A stretch of DNA of 64,000 bases. It comes from Thermomicrobiales bacterium. GTDB lineage: Bacteria > Chloroflexota > Chloroflexia > Thermomicrobiales > UBA6265. Made by a program: the position numbers and the translations under genes. Shown here one piece after another: positions 58,357 to 64,000 of this stretch; the first letter of the stretch is position 1, and each line of letters begins with the position of its first letter. Under the pieces are notes generated by a model that had not been told where the DNA came from, made no database searches, and saw only the letters and a list, made by a program, of their open reading frames with translations. Where the stretch lies: assembly GCA_023957115.1 (NCBI GenBank), contig JAMLHN010000003.1:161326-225325 (forward strand). The letters run 5' to 3'.

Positions 58357-59712
58357 ATGGCAAAGGACTCGATTGCCGGGCTAGTTGCTCAGCTGTACAA
58401 CGCAAAGATCAATCGTCGTGAGTTTGGCAAGCGAGCTGCCGCCGCTGGGCTTTCCGCCGGATTGATCGGTCAGGCGCTGGCGGTGCATGCCACGCGGGCG
58501 CAGGATGTCGAGCTGCCTCCGGCCGCGACCATCGGGCAAGAGGGATTCGCCGCATCGTCCGATACCAGTAAGGGTACGATCAAGATCTACTCATCGTGGC
58601 CGCTTACCGGAACGATGGAGCTGACCGGTGGCGATGCCGTCGTGGCGGCCCAGATGGCGTTCGACGACTTCGGCAATGCCTCAGGCGGCTACGAGCTGGT
58701 CTATGAGGCGCTGGACGAGGGCGTGGCGGCCAACAATGGTGGATGGGAAGCCGGTAAGGTCACCGAAAACGCCAACAAGGCCATCAACGACGCCGAGGCG
58801 ATGGTGTACATGGGCACCTACAACTCTGGGTCGGGCAAGATTGCCATCCCGATTCTCAACCAGGCTGGTATGGCGATGATCTCCTTTGCCAACACCTATC
58901 CGGGGTTGACCGTGGCGGTCGAGGGCGCGACCGAAGAAGGCGAGCCGGAGGTCTACTATCCCACCGGCGTTCGTAATTACATGCGCGTCTGCCCGGCCGA
59001 CCAGATCCAGGGTGGCGCCGGCGCGCGCTGGGCCTATGAAGCTCAGGAACGTCGCATGGCCTATGTCCTCGATGACAACAGCCTCTATGGCAAGGGCGTT
59101 GCAACCGTGTTCCGCAACACCTTCGAAGAGCTGGGTGGCGAGATCCTGGGCGCCGAGAGCTATGAGAAGAGCCTCGACAACTATCAGACGCTGATGACCT
59201 CGATTGCCGACAAGGGGCCGGACATCGTCTACCTCGGCGCGACGGTCGAAAACAACGCCGCCAAGATTCTGCAGGATATGCGCGGCGTGATGGGTGAGGA
59301 AGTCATCTTCCTGGGATCCGATGGTCTCAACAATCAGACGTTCGTCGACGGCGCCGCCGACGCGGCCAACGGCGCCTGGATCACCTTCGGCGGATACACG
59401 CCGGACAAGCTGCTGGAGCTTGGCGGTGCGGGAGGCGACTATGTCACCCGAGTCACCGAGAAGCTGGGGCACTCTCCGGATGCGTACTCGGTCTACTCGT
59501 ATGAGACGGCGGTTGCGGTCATCCAGGCGATCGGCCGCGCCGGAACGAATGACCGGACGGCGATCCTCGACGAGCTCTTCGGCACTGAGAACTTCAACAG
59601 TCTTCTCGGCTTCACCTGGAGCTTCAACGAGAATGGCGACACCGACAACTCAGTGATCGGTCTGTCTCAAGTGATCGATAACCAGATCGCGTTCCAGGAA
59701 GCGATCAGCTAA
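58357..59712 (+). CDS. livK: Branched-chain amino acid-type ABC transporter substrate-binding protein
   Basis: The 451-residue exported protein has a Tat-like leader (NRREFGKRAAAAGLSAGLIG) and ends its leader near ATRAQD. Mature features match the family-1 Liv/amide-binding proteins: IKIYSSWPLTGTMELTGGDAVVAAQMA, YMGTYNSGSGKIAIPILNQAGMAMISFAN and AYVLDDNSLYGKGVATVFRNTFEELGG. The ligand may be amino acids, urea or amides. GGAGGAAATAGG precedes ATG. It is the first gene of livKHMGF, with a strong hairpin after it. Confidence 0.93.
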   Translation: MAKDSIAGLVAQLYNAKINRREFGKRAAAAGLSAGLIGQALAVHATRAQDVELPPAATIGQEGFAASSDTSKGTIKIYSSWPLTGTMELTGGDAVVAAQMAFDDFGNASGGYELVYEALDEGVAANNGGWEAGKVTENANKAINDAEAMVYMGTYNSGSGKIAIPILNQAGMAMISFANTYPGLTVAVEGATEEGEPEVYYPTGVRNYMRVCPADQIQGGAGARWAYEAQERRMAYVLDDNSLYGKGVATVFRNTFEELGGEILGAESYEKSLDNYQTLMTSIADKGPDIVYLGATVENNAAKILQDMRGVMGEEVIFLGSDGLNNQTFVDGAADAANGAWITFGGYTPDKLLELGGAGGDYVTRVTEKLGHSPDAYSVYSYETAVAVIQAIGRAGTNDRTAILDELFGTENFNSLLGFTWSFNENGDTDNSVIGLSQVIDNQIAFQEAIS

Positions 59713-59724
59713 CTCGAACGCATC

Positions 59725-59752
59725 TGTGGGCCGGGAGCGATCCCGGCCCACA
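59725..59752 (+). terminator. Intercistronic terminator/attenuator after livK
   Basis: TGTGGGCCGGGA pairs perfectly with TCCCGGCCCACA across GCGA, 12 bases after the livK stop. The tail TCGTCTCG is only moderately T-rich, so partial termination is expected, giving more binding protein than permease. Confidence 0.75.
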
Positions 59753-59820
59753 TCGTCTCGCGGATCGACGCGTACGAAGACGACCCGCCAGCCGGGTTGG
59801 GCTTGCCGCAAAGGTGATCG

Positions 59821-60795
59821 ATGCATTTCAACTACGAACTTTTCCTGAACTATCTCATTCAGGGATTGGCCAATGGTGCGCTCATCGCCCTGATCGCGCT
59901 CGGATACACGATTGTCTACGGCATCGTCGAGCTGATCAATTTTGCGCACGGTGAGGTGTTCATGATGGGGGCGTTTCTCGCCTTCACCATTGTGGCGGCC
60001 ACCGGCATTACCAGCACAGATCCGCTCTATCAGATCGTTGGCGTCTTCCTGATCGCGCTGCTGGGAGCCATGATCTTCAGCGCGGCGATCAATTTTTCGA
60101 TCGATCGTGTTGCCTACCGACGTTTACGCAGCGCCCCACGGCTGGCACCCCTTATTTGTGCGATCGGATTCAGTTTCATTCTGCAGCAGATCGCTATCTA
60201 CTGGAAGGGCCCGGTGTCGATATCGCCACCGCCGCTCATTCCCTCCGACTATCGAACCTACAACATCCTGACTGAGCTTTTCGGCCTGGAGACCAAGGTC
60301 CGGCTCAAGCCAATTGACGTCGCCGTCTTCGTCATCACGATTCCCCTCCTCCTGCTGCTGACCTGGTTCATTCGAAGCACGCGGACCGGAAAGGCAATGC
60401 GCGCCACCGCGCAGGACCAGCAGGCATCTGCACTGATGGGAATCGACGTCAACCGCACCATCTCCACCGCATTCGTCATCGGTGGTTTGCTGGCGGGCGC
60501 GGCCGGCATGATCGCGCTCTATTACAACAACATTGCCCGTGCCCAAATGGGCTTCCGCTATGGGCTCTTTGCCTTTACCGCCGCGGTGCTGGGCGGTATC
60601 GGCAACCTCAGCGGTGCGGTGTTGGGTGGATTCCTGATCGGGTTCATCTGGGCCATGAGTGACGGTATGGTCAAGGAGTACATCCCGTCCTGGGGCGCCC
60701 AGTGGACCAACTCGGTGATCTTCGGCATTCTGGTCATCATCATGGTCTTCCGCCCGAGCGGCCTCATTGGCGAACACACGACGGAGAAGGTCTGA
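59821..60795 (+). CDS. livH: Branched-chain amino acid-type ABC permease LivH
   Basis: The 324-residue permease shows LANGALIALIALGYTIVYGIVELINFAHGE, the LivH opening line. The EAA-like loop MRATAQDQQASALMGIDVNRTIS is followed by GLFAFTAAVLGGIGNLSGAVLGG, the family's late conserved segment. About eight membrane helices are visible. It pairs with LivM. Confidence 0.95.
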   Translation: MHFNYELFLNYLIQGLANGALIALIALGYTIVYGIVELINFAHGEVFMMGAFLAFTIVAATGITSTDPLYQIVGVFLIALLGAMIFSAAINFSIDRVAYRRLRSAPRLAPLICAIGFSFILQQIAIYWKGPVSISPPPLIPSDYRTYNILTELFGLETKVRLKPIDVAVFVITIPLLLLLTWFIRSTRTGKAMRATAQDQQASALMGIDVNRTISTAFVIGGLLAGAAGMIALYYNNIARAQMGFRYGLFAFTAAVLGGIGNLSGAVLGGFLIGFIWAMSDGMVKEYIPSWGAQWTNSVIFGILVIIMVFRPSGLIGEHTTEKV

Positions 60796-60796
60796 G

Positions 60797-62008
60797 ATGA
60801 GCGCTGCATCCACCTCGCTCCCGGCGCCGTACCGTCCCGAAGAGAGCTGGGGACACAAGCACCGCGAAAGCTTGTTGCTGGCCATCGCCATCGCGGTATT
60901 CGCGATCTATCCCTTCGTCGATTCCTGGCTGGGTTTTGGACGGCTCGGTTCCTGGGGTCCCATGTTGATCTATGTGATCCTGGCCATGGGACTCAACGTG
61001 GTGGTTGGGTACGCTGGTCTTCTGGATCTCGGTTACGCCGCCTTCTTCGCAATTGGCGCGTATACGATGGGATTTCTCACCTCGCCGACCAGCTATTTCA
61101 TAAAAGCTGGATGGGTACCCGAATGGATGCAGCACTTCTGGCCCGCCTTGGCGTTTTCGTGGGGCACCGCGGCGATCGCCGGTATATTGCTCGGCGCCCC
61201 CACGCTCCGGCTGCGGGGCGACTATCTCGCCATCGTGACCCTTGGATTCGGCGAGATCGTTCCCAACTTCTTTCTCAACGCCGAAGGTATCACCGGGGGC
61301 ACCGCGGGTATCAACCCGATTGCCATGCCAACGGCGGTCACCCTGTTTGGTCATCGAATCTCGTTTACGCCAACCGACCAGCGCAACTGGTACTGGTTGA
61401 TCCTCTTTATCGCCGTGCTGTCGTTCTTCATGATCCGGCGCTTCTATAACTCCCGGTTGGGCCGCACATGGGCCGCCATTCGCGAAGACGAGATCGCGGC
61501 GTCGAGCATGGGGGTCGATCTCGTCAAGACCAAGCTGCTCGCGTTTGCAATCGGCGCATCGTTCGCGGGATTTGCCGGGTCGATCTATGCCTCGTATTTC
61601 CAATACGTCCATCCGGACAACTTCCAATTCTCCGTTTCCATCACCATCCTGGCCATGGTGATTCTCGGCGGACTGGGGAATATCTATGGCGCCATCGTCG
61701 GCGCGATCCTGATTGGATTCTTCGATCGAATCTTTGCCGAAGAAATGAACCGGCCGATGCATTGGCTCGGTGACACGCTTGGCATCGACTTTCTGGCCAG
61801 CCATGATTTGAAACAGGACAAGTTCCTCGTGTTCGGGCTCGCGTTGGTCATCATGATGCTCTTGCGTCCAGAGGGCCTCGTTCCGTCGTCGCGTCGCAGG
61901 GCCGAATTGCATCCGGAAACCGAGGACATCGCCGAGGCGCAGAACCAAACGGCCTACGATGTCGAGCACGATGAGCAGCAGCTAAGCCTGGGAGACGAAG
62001 GGCGATGA
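60797..62008 (+). CDS. livM: Branched-chain amino acid-type ABC permease LivM
   Basis: The 403-residue permease has VILAMGLNVVVGYAGLLDLGYAAFFAIGAY, LRGDYLAIVTLGFGEIVPNF, the docking loop WAAIREDEIAASSMGVDLVKTKLLAFAIGASFAG and VILGGLGNIYGAIVGA (in pieces), as in LivM. A longer C-terminal tail (RRAELHPETEDIAEAQNQ) is polar. ATG at 60797 is preceded by GGAGAAGG. Its stop overlaps the LivG start (ATGA). Confidence 0.95.
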   Translation: MSAASTSLPAPYRPEESWGHKHRESLLLAIAIAVFAIYPFVDSWLGFGRLGSWGPMLIYVILAMGLNVVVGYAGLLDLGYAAFFAIGAYTMGFLTSPTSYFIKAGWVPEWMQHFWPALAFSWGTAAIAGILLGAPTLRLRGDYLAIVTLGFGEIVPNFFLNAEGITGGTAGINPIAMPTAVTLFGHRISFTPTDQRNWYWLILFIAVLSFFMIRRFYNSRLGRTWAAIREDEIAASSMGVDLVKTKLLAFAIGASFAGFAGSIYASYFQYVHPDNFQFSVSITILAMVILGGLGNIYGAIVGAILIGFFDRIFAEEMNRPMHWLGDTLGIDFLASHDLKQDKFLVFGLALVIMMLLRPEGLVPSSRRRAELHPETEDIAEAQNQTAYDVEHDEQQLSLGDEGR

Positions 62009-62877
62009 GCGCGGTAGCGAACCAGAGCCCTGGCGTACCGGCGCCGGCCGATCTGGTCTTGATCGCCACGGGCGTCACCAAACGGTTCGGAGGATTGACG
62101 GCGGTCAGCAACGTCGATCTGTCCATTCCGCGCGGAACCATTCAGGGATTGATCGGCCCCAACGGCGCCGGTAAGACGACGCTGTTCAACATGATTGCGG
62201 GGATCTACGAGCCAACCGAAGGGACGATCGAGTTCAACGGCAATGTCATTCAGTCGGCGAAGGGGCGCACGTTGCGGCCCGATCAGATCGCCGGGGCTGG
62301 TATCTCGCGAACGTTCCAGAACATCCGGCTCTTTGCGAATATGACGGCGCTGGAAAACGTTCTGATTGGCATGCATCCGCTCCTCAAATCGGGTCCGCTC
62401 GGCGCCTTGCTCAAGCTGCGCTCGGTCACCGAGGAAGAACGCAACGCGCGGGCGTCCGCGGTGCAGTGGCTGAACTATGTGGGGCTGCCGCGGAAAGAAA
62501 ACGAGATCGCCAAGAATCTCTCCTATGGCGACCAGCGTCGCCTGGAGATCGCCCGAGCGCTGGCAAGCTGGCCGAAGCTCCTCCTGCTCGACGAGCCGAC
62601 CGCCGGTATGAACCCCCAGGAAACCGCGCAGATGACGCGCTTCTTCGACCGGATGCGGAAGGATCTCGATTTGACCGTCTTGCTGATCGAGCACGATATG
62701 CGCGTGGTGATGGGAATCTCCGATCAGGTTGCCGTACTCGATCATGGCGAGAAGATTGCCGATGGGTCGCCGATCGATGTCCAGCGCAATCCGGCCGTGG
62801 TCGAAGCTTATCTGGGCAAGTCGGGCGCCGAGGCGGCCATCGCGACGAGTGACGCCCGCTCGGCCAGGAGCAGCTAG
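62005..62877 (+). CDS. livG: Branched-chain amino acid-type ABC ATPase LivG
   Basis: The 290-residue ATPase has Walker A GPNGAGKTTLFNM, the LivG-specific RTFQNIRLFANMTALENVLIGMH, signature LSYGDQRRLEIARAL, Walker B LLLLDEPTAGMNPQE and the H-loop LIEHDMRVVMGI. The last 25 residues extend past the usual end. It is one of the two ATPases of the complete livKHMGF importer. Confidence 0.96.
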   Translation: MSAVANQSPGVPAPADLVLIATGVTKRFGGLTAVSNVDLSIPRGTIQGLIGPNGAGKTTLFNMIAGIYEPTEGTIEFNGNVIQSAKGRTLRPDQIAGAGISRTFQNIRLFANMTALENVLIGMHPLLKSGPLGALLKLRSVTEEERNARASAVQWLNYVGLPRKENEIAKNLSYGDQRRLEIARALASWPKLLLLDEPTAGMNPQETAQMTRFFDRMRKDLDLTVLLIEHDMRVVMGISDQVAVLDHGEKIADGSPIDVQRNPAVVEAYLGKSGAEAAIATSDARSARSS

Positions 62878-62879
62878 GC

Positions 62880-63587
62880 ATGGCGATGCTGGAGCTCTCC
62901 GAGGTCAACACGTATTACGGCAATATTCACGCGCTCAAGGGAATCTCGATCACCGTCGACAAGGGGGAGATCGTCACCCTCATCGGTTCGAATGGCGCCG
63001 GCAAATCGACAACGCTGTTGACGATTTCCGGACTCGTTCCGCCCCGCACTGGCTCGATCACCCTCGAAGGGCGGTCGCTCACCGGCATGCCCGCCCATGC
63101 GATCACCGGGCTCGGCGTGGTGCAATCGCCCGAGGGCCGCCGTGTCTTCCCACGAATGTCGGTGCTCGAGAATCTCGAGATGGGAGCGTATGTCCTGCGA
63201 CGTGTCGATCCCGAGGATTTGGAGCGGGTCTACGAGCTCTTTCCCCGGCTGAAAGAACGCGCCACACAGAAGGCGGGCACCTTGTCCGGTGGGGAGCAGC
63301 AGATGCTCGCCATTGGCCGCGCATTGATGGGCCGGCCAAAGCTGCTCTTGCTCGATGAGCCATCGATGGGACTCTCACCCATTCTTGTGGATCAGATCTT
63401 CTCCATCATTCGTGAGATCAATCAGCAAGGGACCACGGTGCTCCTGGTGGAGCAGAACGCGCTCATGGCATTGAGCGTGGCCCATCGCGGGTATGTGTTG
63501 CAGACCGGCGAGATCGTTCTGGCCGATAGCGCGGCGAACCTGATTACCAACGACATGGTCCGGAAAGCGTATCTCGGCGAGGAATGA
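62880..63587 (+). CDS. livF: Branched-chain amino acid-type ABC ATPase LivF
   Basis: The 235-residue ATPase has Walker A GSNGAGKSTTLLT, the LivF line GLGVVQSPEGRRVFPRMSVLENLEMGAY, signature LSGGEQQMLAIGRALM, Walker B LLLLDEPSMGLSPILVDQIF and the H-loop LLVEQNALMALSVA. It starts two bases after the LivG stop and completes the importer. A terminator follows. Confidence 0.96.
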   Translation: MAMLELSEVNTYYGNIHALKGISITVDKGEIVTLIGSNGAGKSTTLLTISGLVPPRTGSITLEGRSLTGMPAHAITGLGVVQSPEGRRVFPRMSVLENLEMGAYVLRRVDPEDLERVYELFPRLKERATQKAGTLSGGEQQMLAIGRALMGRPKLLLLDEPSMGLSPILVDQIFSIIREINQQGTTVLLVEQNALMALSVAHRGYVLQTGEIVLADSAANLITNDMVRKAYLGEE

Positions 63588-63628
63588 TCGCCCTATCCTG
63601 AGTTGTCCATCCATTCATGGGAGAATTC

Positions 63629-63662
63629 CGCCGTGACCCGTTTCGACGGGCACGGCGATTTT
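63629..63662 (+). terminator. Terminator of the livKHMGF operon
   Basis: CGCCGTG-A-CCCGT (63629-63641) pairs with ACGGG-CACGGCG (63646-63657), with one bulged A and a TTCG loop, followed by ATTTTGTCTG. It lies 41 bases after the livF stop. Confidence 0.85.
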
Positions 63663-63691
63663 GTCTGTAAGTGACTCGTGGAGTGCATGTC

Positions 63692-64000
63692 ATGTGTGTT
63701 GTCATCACCGCGCCGCCAACCGGCCGGGACGAGTGGTACGTCGATTCGCCCAAGATGCGCGAATTCATCGCCAGGGTGGATGAAATCCGTGGCTGCACGA
63801 ACGACACCGCCGCAATCGTGACGTGGATCGAACCGCACCTGGCCGAGCTCATGCGCGACCCGGACTGGCTTCCGGACGAGTTCATGGAGCCGAAAGAAGA
63901 CAGCGGCATGGGAAGCGGAATCGGCATGTGGCTGCTCTATCGCGCCGGTGATGGCAGTCTGGCCTTTTCCAGCCTCGTCGTTCCTCCGGGCGCCGCGACC
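63692..64000 (+). CDS. Cysteine-dioxygenase-like cupin protein, 3' end beyond the window
   Basis: The 103 visible residues run off the window end. They contain FIARVDEIRGCTNDTAAIVTWIEPHLAELM, DWLPDEFMEP, GIGMWLLYRAGDGSLAFSSLVVPPG and end GAAT, just before the metal-binding P-x-H-D-H of the cupin family (predicted metal-dependent cysteine dioxygenase-type enzymes). Such proteins oxidise thiols or act on small organic acids. ATG at 63692 is chosen because GGAGTG lies about nine bases upstream. It is after the liv terminator, so it is a separate transcript. Confidence 0.7.
   Translation, partial: MCVVITAPPTGRDEWYVDSPKMREFIARVDEIRGCTNDTAAIVTWIEPHLAELMRDPDWLPDEFMEPKEDSGMGSGIGMWLLYRAGDGSLAFSSLVVPPGAAT

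Noticed and set aside
1..64000. CRISPR array or cas genes
   Set aside because: No regularly spaced direct repeats and no cas-like proteins are present; the repeats found are palindromic and irregularly spaced.
1..64000. Insertion sequence or prophage
   Set aside because: No transposase, integrase, phage structural gene or target-site duplication was found; only short repeats that might be MITE- or REP-like.

Overview
The window is 64 kb of a GC-rich bacterial chromosome, by eye a little above 60 percent GC, densely packed with genes on both strands. There is no rRNA, CRISPR array or recognisable insertion sequence. The gene content fits a Chloroflexota bacterium, most plausibly Thermomicrobia-like. 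The evidence is actinobacteria-like and Gram-positive-like envelope genes (MurT/GatD lipid II amidation, sigma/anti-sigma, YkuD with ETGH modules), several SH3b and zinc-ribbon surface proteins, Tat-like solute-binding proteins, and a methylmalonyl-CoA pathway with an actinobacterial-type carboxylase epsilon subunit. The lineage is an inference from gene families, not from a marker-gene search.

Layout. 0-4 kb: YggX-like iron protein, YczE-like membrane protein, a small unknown, an M20 peptidase and tRNA-Cys. 4-12 kb: alpha/beta hydrolase, a LuxR-type regulator with a degenerate receiver, an SH3b surface protein, a B3/4-domain protein, purD, a CopC-domain protein and an ABC exporter pair behind a promoter with a 24-bp operator-like palindrome. 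12-19 kb: L,D-transpeptidase, then a compact minus-strand run PIG-L deacetylase - pncC - M16 peptidase - nadC, a DtxR/MntR regulator, and three small unknown genes, two of which overlap as a cassette. 19-27 kb: the elongasome operon mreB-mreC-murT-gatD-mreD-PBP2, translationally coupled to methylmalonyl-CoA epimerase. 27-32 kb: methylmalonyl-CoA mutase large subunit, acyl-CoA carboxylase beta and epsilon subunits, and a P1 peptidase. 32-39 kb: DUF402 protein, phosphomannomutase, PHP, MBL and DinB proteins, a zinc-ribbon/SH3/TM protein and a second ABC-2 exporter pair.

39-44 kb: a peptide-type ABC importer (binding protein and two permeases, no ATPases) with an alpha/alpha-toroid-like protein. 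44-46 kb: a ThDP enzyme. 46-52 kb: a minus-strand surface/lipid run (PQQ propeller, methyltransferase, flippase-like membrane protein, GT2) next to an ECF sigma/anti-sigma pair. 52-58 kb: folC, a frameshifted nadB, adenine deaminase and an unknown. 58-64 kb: a complete branched-chain amino-acid-type importer livKHMGF with terminator, then the start of a cysteine-dioxygenase-like cupin.

The intergenic DNA is unusual. It carries several families of dispersed semi-palindromic repeats, one with compensatory stem changes in three copies, and long inverted repeats built of GGAGTT units. Three genes carry frame disruptions: two show paired +1/-1 shifts about 50 bp apart, and nadB has a single unrepaired shift. 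These should be checked against reads before biology is inferred.
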